A stretch of DNA of 58,000 nt from Cryptomeria japonica (taxonomy: Eukaryota; Streptophyta; Pinopsida; Cupressales; Cupressaceae). Of this stretch, positions 22,640 to 34,593 are shown piece after piece. Numbering within the stretch: the stretch's first letter is position 1; each line of letters starts with the position of its first letter. The notes beneath the pieces are model-generated. The model saw nothing but the letters and a program-made list of their open reading frames with translations. It searched no databases and was not told the DNA's origin. A program made the position numbers and the translations under genes. The DNA lies in NCBI RefSeq assembly GCF_030272615.1, contig NC_081410.1, positions 191,603,619 to 191,661,618 on the forward strand, in the 5' to 3' direction.

Positions 22640-22683
22640 TTGTGACCTAATCACACATCACCCCATTCCAAATGGGGACCCCC
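22640..22683 (+). promoter_or_regulatory. Family A conserved hairpin block (A2)
   Basis: TTGTGACCTAATCACACATC, then CCCCATTCCAAATGGGGACC. Same block as at 5788 and 42093, with the CCCCATT/AATGGGG stem kept. After it both A1 and A2 have a T-rich stretch with TAGGGTTTTG and then the inverted motif. Confidence 0.5.
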
Positions 22684-22968
22684 TACCTTTTAGGTCCTTT
22701 TGGTCTTTTGGATTTGGTTTGTTGGGTCTTTGTGCGGCAGTCCCTTTGGTCTCCTCAATTCGCAGGTGTTTTGGGGTGAATTTGATCAAGTCTACAAGTC
22801 CTTTGAGCAAATTTGGCTAAGTCTGGAACTCTTTTGGTCCATTTTAGGGTTTTGTCCTTCAGACTTAGATTTGGGGACTTTTCCTTAGGGCTTTGGAAAA
22901 ATTGAACATTGCGTTGGGATAACAGCCCTTCAAGGAAACCGCCAGTGAAATTTGAGCAAATTTTGATT

Positions 22969-22990
22969 AACTTTCTATTTTTAGAAAGTT
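22969..22990 (+). repeat. Inverted motif with ATTTTT loop
   Basis: Arms AACTTTCT and AGAAAGTT around ATTTTT. Related dyads lie at 6003-6024 (A1), 23124-23144, 29701-29720 and 29815-29834, where the arms are ACTTACT/AGTAAGT. Confidence 0.6.
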
Positions 22991-23610
22991 CCTATTTTTT
23001 AGGGATTTCATTGCCTCTCGGATTGTCTTTATTTTGCTAAAAATCAAACTTATAATTTAGAGCAGTTTCTATATTTAGTAAGTGTCTTCTTGTCTTGTTT
23101 TGCCCTAATTTTGACATTTTGAAATACTTAATATTTTTAGTAAGTTCATTTTTGGCAAGTTCTTCACAGGCAGGGGTCCTGACACTGAAGACTGAGTATC
23201 CCTGCAGATTTGTCTATATCCGGAAAGGTTGGAAAAGCAGGTCAAGAAATGGCTAAGTATGGCATTCATTCCAGAAGTGGAAAGGCATTGAAAAATCTTA
23301 CAAGGGAGACAAAATCACCTCAATCCTGTTGATGTTTATAGCGTCGATCAGCATTCTTCCCTAAACCGACAGTGCAAATCTAAATGTCTAATTGGCCTTT
23401 CGGCCTTAGACATTTCAGGAGATCGATTTATATGTGTATTGATTCACTCTTGCCGACTTTGTATTTGTTATTATAATTAAATGTAATCCCGCCATGTTTA
23501 GTGAAAAGTCGGGTCAAATATAATGTAACCGATGACTATTAAATGAGTCGTGTTGATAGGTTAGAAGCCGACTTTTGGCATAAGTCGTGTTTCTTGATCT
23601 CATCGTGGAG

Positions 23611-23617
23611 TATATAG
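23611..23617 (+). promoter_or_regulatory. TATA box candidate in A2 LTR-like region
   Basis: GTGGAGTATATAGATCG, followed by a stretch rich in CAGCAGATT and CATCAGCA repeats that could be a transcribed R region. Confidence 0.35.
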
Positions 23618-24149
23618 ATCGAAGAACTCCATCTCCTTTGGCTATTGAATTATTACTATCCTCTAGCAGTTCGGATCACAAGCAAATAGTATTCATCAGC
23701 AAGTCAATCATCCATCAGCAGTGACATATCCATCTACAGCAGATTGTATCTGTGTCTTAGGAGTCTACAGCAGATTGCATCATATACAGTGAGCATATTG
23801 TATTACATATATACAGCAGATCGTATACATTCTACACAGTTCATGGTTTGCAAATTGGATTGTATTCTGCTTCAAGGAGTGAAGCTAATCTATTGTAAAT
23901 ACATCTTGCATATTAATAAATATTAAATATAATAAGGAACTTCGTTGCTAGGTTTTTTGCCTCAATTGTGTGAATTATTGTTTATCTAATCTGATCACTA
24001 AATTTAACAAATCCAAATGTGACATCCCAAATCTGGAAAATGATCGAAAAATGGTTAAGTTATAGAAGAAATTCCTAAGGAAATGAAATAATGCATATCT
24101 GGAAGAGGGGGCTGAATGAAGGTTAGGAAGGAAAAGCGAGTATTTTCCA

Positions 24150-24560
24150 AAATTCCCCCATACAGTGGAAATGGCACCCAAGGTAGAGATAGAGTGCCAG
24201 AATTGGGTTGTGGAGAAATTTCCCTCCACACCCAAAATTCCTTCTCCATGTGTTTTTAGCACTCAAGGAGGGTGATGGGCACTGGATTGGGGTCTCCTCC
24301 ATGACCAAAATTCCTCCACACTAGCATTTTGGCAGCCAAGTTGGAAGATGAGCGCTACATAGGGGGTATGCAAAAAAAGTCAACAAGGTCAACATTCCTT
24401 CAACACATGGAAATAGCACCCAAACATGCAAGTGAGTGCTAGAATAGGGGTCTAGAGAATTTTTCCTTCTGGACCAAACTTCCTCCACACTAGCATTTTG
24501 GCACCCAAGTTGGAAGATGAGCACTAGGGGAAGGTAAGGAAGGATTTCCTTCCGAACATG
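24150..24560 (+). repeat. A2 motif array, five units of about 84 bp
   Basis: Five units start near 24150, 24235, 24308, 24392 and 24477. Each opens AA(A/C)(A/T)TTCC followed by CCACA or a variant, has TTTGGCACCCAAG or TAGCACCCAA midway, then GAGTGCTAG/GAGCACTAG, and closes with a GGACC-like junction. Steps are 85, 73, 84 and 85 bp. It lies 0.6-1.0 kb upstream of a strong TATA box and occupies the place of the arrays in A1 and A3. Confidence 0.7.
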
Positions 24561-25204
24561 AATTCATCCATGACTTGAAATCCACGCCCATGTTTAGATA
24601 AGGAATTTCGGACAAGGAAGAAGTCAAGGATAAGAATGAGAAAGGAAAATCCCCTCAAGAAAGAGAATCAAAAATCCTTCTCAGGCATGGAAATTCGCTC
24701 AAAATTGAAGAAATTTCGAGGCAATGACAAAATTGGTCAAGTTAGAGAGTTTTCTCTCTCCTGCGCTCCGAAACGCAAATTCGGGAAAATTCCTAAAAAA
24801 TAGGAAATGTGACAAATTGACGAAAAAGCTTCCTCGAGACAAGATGGACTGAAAAGGCACAAGAAAAAATTCTTCTGAGCTAAAATTTCCTCTCCAAAAA
24901 TCCAATTGATCACGAAATCTTTCCAAGTGGATAAATCGGCAGAATTCATTAAGGAAAGAAAAATCTTTCAAAATCTCCTTTGAAAATTCAAAATGGAAAG
25001 CTTCTTGCAATCGGCGAGTTGACAACATGCAAAGGAATATTCCAAATTATGACACATAACGTAAGGAAATCATGGAAAATTCCATTTTGGAAATCAACAT
25101 TAATTGCATGACCCATTTGCATGGCGAGCTATTAAGGAAACTATGATACATTCTTAATGCAACTTGAGAAGATTAGTCTCTCGCCAAATTGGCAGCTTGG
25201 TAAG

Positions 25205-25339
25205 GAATTATATATAAATGATGGAACACAATTCATTTCTCTCGTGCGATTTTGGAGAAAGTTGAAGTTGGAGAGAAGTGGCAAAGACTCAAAGGCAAAG
25301 AATTTTATTTCTTTTCAAGAAATTCTTGATCACAGAGAA
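25205..25339 (+). promoter_or_regulatory. A2 promoter and leader
   Basis: TATATAAAT at 25211-25219, about 120 bp upstream of the start codon. Downstream ATTCATTTCTCTCGTGCGATTT followed by GGAGA and GGAGAG resembles the A1 and A3 leaders. Confidence 0.5.
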
Positions 25340-27808
25340 ATGGCAGAATCCAACAAGGCTGCAGCTACTTCCCAGCAAGCACAGTTTAAGAACGAGGCAA
25401 AGGGATTCCTTCTAGAATCCAAGATTTTTTCTAAGTGGAGAGAAATCAGTGATACCAATCTGGGAACTTTCCAGCTGGGTGCTTTCTGACTCAGAATGTT
25501 TGGAACAGCTGGACGTGATCCATCTCCCACCGTTGCCAAAATTGTTAAAAGTGGAATTATCTCGGCAACCAGTTTCCCTCCAGCCGTTCAATGTCCAAAA
25601 TTGATTTTAGAATGTGCAAAACATTATAATCCAAAAGGAAGGGCAATTCTGACATCATTCTGACATCTGATAGAAAGCTTCTTGCCAACTTGACTGTAGA
25701 AGCTATCAGGGAGACCTTTGGAATTCCATCCTATCATTCCATGACTTACAAGACTAAGGATAGAGCGACAACAGTATATGATGCGGGTCCTGATAGATGC
25801 ATTGAGAAGATCAACAAAACCTAGATGCAAAAGCCAAGACCTCATATATTCCAAAATGCCTAAACAAGTGACTAGTCTTGACTTCAAGCAAGAGTACACA
25901 GATCTGGTGATGATGCTGAACAGGATTATGGGGTGCCAGCATGCTTTTACTTTTTAAACCTGGATGTTCTTCATTGGTGAAGTCATGAACACCAATGGGA
26001 TAATGGATTGGGCGAGATTGATCAGCCATTATGTGCAGTTAAAAAATCTGAAGGAGATGTGTTCCCAATCTTTCTACATGAGCGCATATGTGATTTACTC
26101 ACTGGCAAGGATGGGCATATTTGACGGCTTACCAGGAAAAGGGCCCATGGGATGTGGGCCAGCACAACCGAAGGTCCACAAGCGTTATCCCTAGTTGCAC
26201 CTACATAGTATTGATTCTTTCAAATTTGTGAATGACACTTTCACGATGTATTTAAACTAGGTTATTGTAAGGAGAACTCCACACGAGAGTGACACCAAAG
26301 GCTAGAGCATTGATACAAAAATTCGGAGCAGTGTACATTCAGTTTCTGAAGTTCACATATATCTGGACTCTGGGATTTTCCTTCCAGCTGCATAAGCTAC
26401 CCAAGTAACCATCGAACAAACTCGTGTTGTTGGAACTCATCAGGAATTGACAGCCTATGACTAGATTTAGAAAAAGAAGTTGTCTATTGAATTCCCTATT
26501 GTCCTTGGCGACTATGTGGAATTGTGCCCAAACTTGGCAGCGGCAAAAAAATCCATTGACGAGCTAGCATTCCACACGACTAGATCATACTTTGATCCAT
26601 GTAACAAAATCAGAATGGTCACTGGAATAAAGTTCAAACACAAATTTCACCTGGAGGATTTTTGGGCCAACGCCAAGGATGATTTTGAAGTCAAGAAGCT
26701 TATGCATTCTAGATTGCCCCTTGACTTAATCAGAATGGGTGAATTTATTCAAGTGCCAGATCAGGTAAAGGAAGATAAAGATGTGATGCAGCCGGAGTTT
26801 GAAAAGTTGAAAGATACACCTATCCAAGCTCTAGATTGGTCAGAACTAGAAATTGATGACTTGGAAATTCTAGTCAGGACAGTTATGAAATTCACTCAGC
26901 ACTGGGTGGGTTAGCACATTAGGGCATTGAAGGATGCAAATGTTCGCCTAACTTACCAATTGACGAAAAATATGGATTCCCATAGCGATTGCACTGAAGT
27001 ATCATCACAAGCCCTCATGGAAGAAGGAGAAATCTAGCCGAAAGGTGCCAAGCAGGGGAATGTTCCAAAAAAATCACGAACAAGGAAGAGGAAGGAAGTC
27101 CAGCTGGATGTTTAGCAAGATGTCCATCTAGATGTTCAGTAGGAAGTCCATCTAGATGTTCAACCGGAAGTTCAACCAAAGGAGCCTTAGCAGAAAAGGC
27201 CAAGGGTAGAAGAAGCTCATTCACCAACCAGTTCCTCTAGTGTGCAGGAGGTAGAGATGTTTGCACAAGAAGTTCCAAGAGGTCAGCCTCAGGACAATTT
27301 TGTAGATCATGTTTAGGCACAAGATATACTTAGCATGAGTGCTTCTCATAGGCCAGTTTAGCCAGAAATTCAAAGACAGGAACTCCCCCCTAATCCAGAA
27401 GAGCAGCGTCAGGATAGTTTCATTGTAACACTTCTTGGGGACATGGAGGAAGTTTCATAGGAGCATGTAGACATCGAGGTTCAGGATTAGTCAACAGCCG
27501 CTCCAGATTGGTTGAAAGATAGATTGAGAAGAGGGCCAAAAGTGGAAGTGGATCCAGCACAAGAGTTGAAAGAACTTCTGAGAAGAATGGACAAACCAAC
27601 GAAAAAGAAGGCTGCCTGGAAGTTTTCCAAAATCACAAGGGATGAGTCCGAATCCAGAACATTACATTTAGCTGAGCCTGTGGTGGACAAGGGTAGAAAT
27701 GAGATCAGCTTTAAGGGCGACCTAAAGCATAAAGCATGTAGATGGAAGATCAAATCTTTTTGCAACATCGAGAGAGTAATTCGAGATGGTTGGCAGGAGA
27801 TTGCTTGA
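25340..27808 (+). pseudogene. Family A protein, copy A2 (decayed)
   Basis: Many frames in order match A3: SKWREISDTNLGTFQLG (A3: SKWSNIGDINLGNFSVK), KIVKSGIISATSFPPAVQC, QEYTDLVMMLNRIMGC, MSAYVIYSLARMGIF (A3: MSSYVIYALIRSFEY), FKFVNDTFTM, then a 144-codon piece at 26480-26914 with YFDPCNKIRMVTGIKFKH, LEDFWANAKDDFEVKK and HSRLPLDLIR. The linker has basic KKSRTRKRKE, then three short repeats of a 'DVxxDVQ' unit (27108-27190). More than ten stops and shifts. Likeness to A3 fades at about 27735, so roughly the last 330 codons are absent or unrecognisable. Function unknown. Confidence 0.65.
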
Positions 27809-27829
27809 AGAAGAAGACCATCATTCATA

Positions 27830-28652
27830 TTGACTAATTGAGGGTATAGAGAGAAGTGTGAGACTGCACAAAGTATTTGAAGTATATCAAAAAGAAGGTG
27901 TAGAAGATCAAATCTGTGTGTATTCCCGAGAAGTGAGAAACTAATTGATGTATGGCGTGAAGTTGCTTCTGCCAAAGTAAGAGACTATCAAAAGATGATT
28001 TGGTAATCCATTTTTTGCAGTGTGCTGAATAAAAGAAAAGAATAGAGAGTAGAGATTGCACAGAGTCTTGGACACATATCTGAGAGAAAGTGCAGAGCAC
28101 TAAGTGTGTGTGCATAACAAAGGAGGAAAGCACATAGAGTGAATCAGCAGCGAGAAGAGAGTGGGGAAGAGAACAGAGAGCCAGAATAGAATATAACAAA
28201 GAAGAGGTTAAGAAGATTATCAGAGGACAAAAAGGAAGAGTAGCAGACAGAGAAAGCAGCAGAGGCAGAGGTTCAGAATGTATCAGAGTTACAAAATTTC
28301 ATTTGTAACAAGGTGCTTCAATTGTAATTAAAATTCATTGTAATTCATCTGAGTGGGAGCTTAGATCAGGGGTTGGTGCTCCTTTGGGTTGGTTCCCATA
28401 AAAGTTGTAACCAAAGTGTTTCTATTTGTGAGGTTGGATTAAAGCAATAATCTCTAGCAGCATTTCTCACTGAGCTTTTTCCCCACCATGGTTTTCCTTG
28501 TATACCTGGTGTTATATGTGTATGTTTTCCTTGTGCATGTGTTTTGATCTCTATGCATTTCAGTTATTTCTGTTTGATTGATTAAAAAAAGAAATATTTT
28601 TAATTACCATTGATTCACTCCCCCCTCTCAATGGTCTATTTGTGTTTCTTCA
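27830..28652 (+). mobile_element. Ty1/copia LTR, 3' portion
   Basis: Ends TTCTTCA directly before a PBS-like site. It contains a GA-rich stretch (28040-28280), TTGTAACAAGG and the CACCATGGTTTTCC..CCTGGTGTTATATGTG segment typical of copia LTRs (compare 54318-54372). The left limit is unclear. Confidence 0.5.
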
Positions 28653-28653
28653 A

Positions 28654-28667
28654 TTAGTATCCAAGCC
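28654..28667 (+). other. PBS-like site of copia element
   Basis: TTAGTATCCAAGCC, a decayed match to TGGTATCAGAGCC, two bases after the LTR end. Confidence 0.45.
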
Positions 28668-28726
28668 CCAGGTTCCCTGTCAGATAAGCTTTCTCCAACT
28701 TGGGTAGATTTTGGTTTGTGAACACA

Positions 28727-29577
28727 ATGGCTAGGAATGAGTCCTCCTCTGTTAGAGTAACAATGTTTTATGGCACTAACTATGCCTTTTAGAGCAGAAG
28801 AATGGAAACCTATTTGTCCTCCTTAGGTTATGATGTCTGGATGTCAATTAAAAATAGTTATCCGCTCCCCAAACTCCTCATACTAACAGTGATGCTAAAA
28901 AGGAATATGAGTATAATGCTGACGCCAAGCATGCCATCTTGAGTGGTCTAATTGATATAGAGTTTGTCAAAGTTATGTATTGTACGTTTACAACAGAAAC
29001 ATGGAACAAGTTGCAAAGAATCTATGAAGGAGATGTGAAGGTGAAGGAGGCTAAACAGCAAAATCTTCGAGCTTAGTTTGAATTTTTTAAGATGAAAGAA
29101 GAAGAAAAGATTGTTGATTATCTACAAAGGGTGGATGAAATAGTAAATGTTGTAAGAGGGCTTCGAGAGGATGTTATAGATGAAGCTATAGTCAAGAAGG
29201 TGTTGAGATCACTAACAGCAAAGTATGACACAAAAGTCTTTGCCATTGAGGAAGCTAAGGACTTGAAAACCTTCTCTATGGATGATCTATTTGGTTCCTT
29301 GTCAGCTTATGAGATGAGGATTGTAAGTGCTGAAACATCCAAGAGAGAAGTTGCCTTCAACATTGTTAAGAAAGGGAAATAAGTAGCAAAAAGTGTTGAT
29401 GAAGATGATCCTAACACTGCTGAAGCAAACTTTGTCAGAAAAATAGGACATTTTGCTACTAGGTGCCCTTATGAGGAGGAGGAAGATAATGATGAGGAAA
29501 GTGTCAAGGATAAAGATAAAAAGTTTTATAAATCTAGAAGAAGGAACTTTCAAAAGAAGAAAAGTCTTTACACCATA
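28727..29577 (+). pseudogene. Ty1/copia gag relic (UBN2 type)
   Basis: From ATG at 28727 the frame reads MARNESSSVRVTMFYGTNYA, then METYLSSLGYDVW, AKHAILSGLID, ETWNKLQRIYEGDVKVKEAK and MKEEEKIVDYLQRVDEIVN with LREDVIDEAIVKKVLRSL, the copia gag (UBN2) pattern. A partial zinc knuckle, KIGHFATRCPY, lacks its first CxxC. At least three stops and one frameshift. The element is cut at 29589 by the LTR-like piece; no pol was found. Confidence 0.8.
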
Positions 29578-29589
29578 AATAGTGATGTA

Positions 29590-30745
29590 TGTAATGCCCC
29601 CTTCTCGATGATGTGCTTTCAGTGGTCCATTGGCCTATTCCTGAGACCCGTAGGCTATGTGGAATGAAGAATTCGGGTTGCAAACGTTGGTGAAGTGAGA
29701 ACTTACTATTTTTAGTAAGTTAGGGGTTGGTTGTTTGGATGATGTTGTCTTATTGAGCTTTCCATGCTCTGTTATTGGGTGCGAAGATCATGCTTTTCGG
29801 AGTAGTAATTCATGACTTACTATTTTTAGTAAGTGGCAGTATGGAGTATTTCTATTTTTGGCAGTGGACAGGGTCCTGATCCTGCAGTAGTTCTATGGTC
29901 TTCTTTACTCCGCTTCATCCTGGTTTTTGTTAATGATCAGTATGGGAGTAATAAGTAATTTAATTAAATATTATTTCCTTGTCAAAGGTTTAATATTTAA
30001 ATATTTGCATTTACTGATTAAATGTTGAGGATGACTTAGGGAAAAATAATTAATTGATATCCATGTGTTATTTTCCTAAGTCAAAAGGTGAAATTGTTGG
30101 TGGCCATTTAGGAGGATTAAACATCTCTTGTTTAATGTTTTTTATATTGCAAAAAACGCCACCATAAGGCAAAAGTTCGCACTTGCCTAGGAAGAGGGAA
30201 GTGGGCGCCATGTTGGAAGACTTGAAATGAAATGAAGGGGAAATTGAGTTGAATTAGGGCGCCATTTTGCTTTTGAATTTGGGGAAGCTTGGAGTTATAA
30301 ATATGTGCCTTGGGCTCTCATTTTGGCATCTTGAAAATTTGCATCGTTATGTTGCCGGATCGGCGTTTGAACTTTGAAGCTTCGGAGTGCAGCTCCCTAG
30401 TGTTTCTAGTTTCGTACTTGAGATATAGTACCTAGTTGTGTGTTGTTTCTAGTTTCGTACTTGAGATTCCTCTAATCCAAGCCTTTCAAGTACAGGAAGT
30501 AATCTAAATCAATCATTTATATTGGAAGGGCCAACAGTTTTAAAAGAAAGCCCTTGGTGCTATTGAGTTGGATCATTTTATTGAAACTACCTCTTCAGAT
30601 TTGTCACATTAATCACCGCTTTTTGTAAGAGAGAATTAGCAAAACTTGGAAACATTGGTCTAACTGAGTCTTTTTCTGATTTAACTAACTGTAATTATAT
30701 TATTGTTTATTGCAAATGCTTGTTTTTGTGCCTCTTCCACCTCAT
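29590..30745 (+). mobile_element. LTR-like piece related to the A2 upstream region
   Basis: Starts TGTAATGCCCCCTTCTCG. It carries two ACTTACTATTTTTAGTAAGT dyads (29701, 29815), CAGGGTCCTGATCC (29869), GGCGCCAT (30206 and 30259), a TTATAAATA (30295) and a 43-bp step duplication of TTTCTAGTTTCGTACTTGAG (30402, 30445). The first 70 bp and the region after the dyads resemble 21987-24008, but that copy's conserved block is absent here. The right end is uncertain. Confidence 0.45.
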
Positions 30746-30748
30746 TAA

Positions 30749-31270
30749 TTATGAATGTGGTTTTTTATGAAGTGCATTGACAAAATAACTTAAAAGGATC
30801 TTTGGTGAAGGATTCAAAGTAGAGTCAATTCTTCCAACAAGACGGTTGAATTGTATGACAAATTCTCTTATTGTCTCATTGCCCTTATTCTTTGCATTTG
30901 ATAGTTGGAAAAAGAGGGTATGAGTTTCCTCCACTGGTTTGAAGTTTTGAACTATGCCAAGAACTTTTGACACGTGATTTCCCACCTGGTGATTGATCAT
31001 GCTGCAAGATGGTGGAACCAGTCTGATGCACTTCTAACCAAGGTCTCAACTAAAGTGTGACTACAACATCTTCATGCACCGCTCCCAGAAACTGTACATT
31101 ATGGTGAAGGCATAACATGCTCATCAAGATTTTGAGTACCATCACCATGAAACTTAGGAAAAGAAAATCTTGAGCCTTGTGAGAAGTTATTGAGCTCTAC
31201 AAGAGCCAAGGAATCAACATTAGCTCCCCATGGCAATGGAGGCAGAGGCAAAATATTGTATTGTTATTAC
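30749..31270 (-). pseudogene. Ty3/gypsy gag relic
   Basis: Minus-strand pieces FSFPKFHGDGTQNLDEH (about 31130-31180) and then VEETHTLFFQLSNAKNKGNE with TIREFVIQFNRLVGRI match the retrotransposon gag capsid pattern, including the FxPYF-like FPKFHGDG start. There is no zinc knuckle or pol beside it. Confidence 0.6.
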
Positions 31271-34200
31271 AGATGATTTTACCAATTGCTTGAACAGGTA
31301 TTTTGTCTAATGCTGAAAATATTTTAAAGAGTCAAAGAATTGCTGGTGGAGAACTTCCTTTGCTTGAAAGTGCTTGATCAATAGTCTGAAAGGCAAGATT
31401 AGGAAGACATGTTTTCCTCCACAATTCAATATAGACCTTATGGGCCAAGATGAAATGACTTCAGTTGGAGGTGATGAAAGTAATCTTCTCACTATAACCT
31501 TAGCTTTTTGTATCTCTTTGCCTACTAATCATAAAATATTGTTAACATTTTGATTTATATTTTTCAAGACGATACAAAACAAAATAGTGTGAGGTAAAAC
31601 TTCTGTCCACATTACGAGTGGAAGGGCCTTATGAGCCAACTAAACTGCATTGGCCCTAGACTAAAAATTATAGACAAAAAAAATACAAATATGAACACTA
31701 TACATGATCCACTAAGGGATTTTTGCGTAAATGAATAACTATCTATGTTTTCACCTTAATTACATACATTAGACTCCTAAAAATCATATGTTGCATGTGA
31801 GATGGAAAGAAACTATCTAAACAACGCCAAACACAACTTCTTACTAGCTGAAACAAAGACCAGTATTCTGCTGCAAACAATATTTGAAAAAATATCAACT
31901 TGAATAACATACAATTCTAAAAGTTTGAAGGTAAGTTATATGCAAAGTTGCAACCTAGGTAGACAAATATTATCTATATAAAGCTTGAATTAGTAGAATC
32001 TATCTTCAATTCTATTCATGAAACTATAATCATAGTAAAACAATAAATAAACTAAAGAATAGTTTTTGCAGCATAAACTTCAAATATCATTTGAAATGTC
32101 GTTTGCCCAAGGCACTTATTTATAGGTTACGATGAATAGCTTTTAGGATTTGTTATATATGTCCTATTGCAAAAGAACCAGGATGGTTTAGACAACCTAT
32201 TTCTTTTTTTGGTAAATCTCTCCAAGCCATTTAACTAAAAAATGATGCTATGGAGAAACAAGCTTATACCTTGGTCAAGGCAGTAAAGAATTCCAAACCT
32301 TATTTGGTATGTGCCAAGAATAGCTTTTAGGATTTGAAAATAATAATTAAATAATTATGTCCTAAAAGAGTATTTTAAAGCAAACATATACACACACTAC
32401 AAAAAAACTGAAGGAGCTTAAAGCAAATCTATCTTGAAACAACTAATAAAATACAATTAACTAAAGTGGCCTAAAAATAGGCCCCCATCTTTGCCTAGAA
32501 ATTTAATATCAGAAATAACTGCTGCTAGGTTTAGTTGCTGCTGAAAATAATAATTTGCACATTAAGGTCCTCTAAAATTCTAAAAAAACTTTTGATTTGA
32601 AAATCACTAGATCTTCTGAAGAATTCCAAAAGCCCAACATGATGACATGTTAAACAGTTGAATTTGAAACCCTAACTATTTGTTTTAATCACTAAACTAA
32701 AAAACCAAAGCTTATGGTTTTGATAAGGCTGAAGAGGACAGTTGAGACCCCTAGATAGCTGCATATGCCTTTTTTCCATGGACAAACCCTAGTCCCAAAC
32801 ATCCACTCCGCATCACAAACTGACAAAAGCTTTAGAAAACAATGTTTGACATCAGCCAACCCGGATATTAGGGTATTTATGCTGAAACTGTCCTGCAAAC
32901 TCAACTTTCAGACAATCAATTTGCTGCTATATGTATGAAAATAGGTAGTCATGAAGAATTACTAGTACAGGTGATTGCAACACTGTTTCTGCTGTTCTGA
33001 ATGCTGATGAATAAAATTCTAGGCTACTGATATCCCATTCTTGATACTGTAGAAGACCGAAAACTCTGTGATACTCACATCCAATATGTGAACCATGGTC
33101 TTTGTGCAATAGTTCATAACTTAAACCACTTTCCATGATAAACAACGAAGATGAAATGTGGCAAAGCCACTCACAAAGTGCACTCTCATTTATCATTGAA
33201 AACTCAGGCAGAATTTTATTTGACTTAAGCCAATTTTCATTCACTGCATGCAGAAAACACTGATAGTTGCGCCAAGGTTAATCTAGGCAGAATTTTCACC
33301 AACTTATGCCATTTATGACTTGGGTAGAGAATCTAATCACGTAAGGCACGTTTTAGATGATTTAAAATCCTAACAAAATGGCCATAAAAGCTCAGGCACA
33401 TACCTCTCACATTTGAGCCGCTTTGTTTATGTTTTGCAGAACTTTTAGATGGTTCGACCATTCAAGTGTGCCATCTTTACCTAGACACAGTAATATGCTG
33501 TCTCAACCATATATTTAAGAGTAAACTGGAGATCTAACATGGTTTTGTGGTCTGATAATTGTGCCTAGGCTATGACTGCTACCTAGGCGAGTTTTCTGCA
33601 AAACAAACCATTGATGGCCAATTTTCAGACTGACAAGTGAAAATGTTAAGTGGCTAGGCCATTGGAAAAGTGTGCAATTTTCCTCTTGATATTTAGGTGA
33701 AATTTTAGCTCATTTGTTCATATTTCTCTATCCCTAGCAGAACTTTGTGCAGGGATTGACATTGCTGTCACTATTTTTCTGATTTGAGCAGAATGTCCAA
33801 GTGGTTAAGTGAAAGGGGAAGAGTACTTCATTAGAAACATTCATGACTTAAACATCTTCTTTCAATGGCAGAAATTGAAGTGGAGAAAGACGGCAACATC
33901 ACCATTTTTCATGTGCCAATCAGAGTTTTCATCACTTATAACCATTTATCAACTGATCTGCTCTTGCTTGTGGCTTCATTCCTTGCTTTTTTGCTACCCC
34001 TGACATTTCATCATTGTTTATTTCCAATTAGGCTTGTAGCAATTGTCATCACCCTGTATAAGTCGTTAGTTGAAGAACATGACACTGACTGTGAAGACCA
34101 CAATCAAATTGTGTTACCACACAAATGATGATCCATTGATGGCAAACTAGACAAAAGGTAGCACAAAAGTTGAGTTTGATATGGTTACCTGTACAACAAT

Positions 34201-34335
34201 GGTCACCCTCTTGGACTTGGAAACCATAGATCTTGAGATTACCAAAACAAAGATTCAATTTCACTTGCTATTTTTCAAGAGGCATCCAAACCCATTGAGG
34301 CCCAATGCAAGAATCTAATAGATTCCTAAATCCAC
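31271..34335. other. Gene-free stretch
   Basis: Open frames of 60-105 codons (for example 32927-33244 minus and 33865-34128 plus) show no motif, no codon bias and no partner. An 18-bp segment GAATAGCTTTTAGGATTT occurs at 32134 and 32318. I see no element ends or RNA genes. Confidence 0.45.
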
Positions 34336-34588
34336 AATCCATTCATGGAAACAAATCTCCCCCAGTTTCTTTTATTAGTAAGATATCAATGATCTCAAGA
34401 GAACCACCGTGTTGAATTAGGGCTGTAAAATTCGAAACAGATCTCCCACACTTTATTATATTAGTAAGTTACCTATAAACTCAATAGAAGGACCATGTTG
34501 AATAGGCTACAAAATTCAAAACTAATGTTACAGGATGACAAATCAAAACATAGAAACACTAGATATATCTTTAAAAAATCTTTTGGGA
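34336..34588. repeat. Repeat R1, left part
   Basis: Contains two diverged units (TTAGTAAG..TCAA..GAACCACCGTGTTGAATTAGG and the same order ending GGACCATGTTGAATAGG) and ends TTTAAAAAATCTTTTGGGAAAAAC. The same sequence continues after the A3 insertion at 43038 (AAAACCTAGCAAAAAAGC). Related copies: 44265-44618 and 45655-46110. Confidence 0.65.
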
Positions 34589-34593
34589 AAAAC
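34589..34593. repeat. Target site duplication AAAAC (left)
   Basis: AAAAC before TGTAATGTCC at 34594; identical to 43038-43042 after GGGGACATTACA. Confidence 0.85.

Larger units (their letters stand above)
21987..24008 (+). mobile_element. LTR-like upstream region of family A copy A2
   Basis: Begins TGTAATGCCCCCTTCT after AGTAT and ends about AAATTTAACA. Its first 70 bp resemble the piece at 29590 (both have GGT..TTGGCCTATT/TTAGCCTATT and CCCGTAAGCT/CCCGTAGGCT). It contains the conserved block (22640), two inverted motifs (22969, 23124), a GGGTCCTGA segment (23175) also found at 29870, and a TATA (23611). The end is a guess; no paired copy proves it is an LTR. Confidence 0.4.

Noticed and set aside
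21987-30745. 21987 and 29590 as the two LTRs of one A2 element
   Set aside because: Only the first 70 bp and scattered motifs agree, the conserved block is missing from the second, and the five flanking bases differ (AGTAT and ATGTA).
32927-33244. 105-codon minus-strand frame
   Set aside because: No motif, no start context and no exon structure; probably chance.
33809-34128. Two overlapping frames with a hydrophobic stretch
   Set aside because: No motif, neighbour or splice context; hydrophobicity follows from T-rich sequence.
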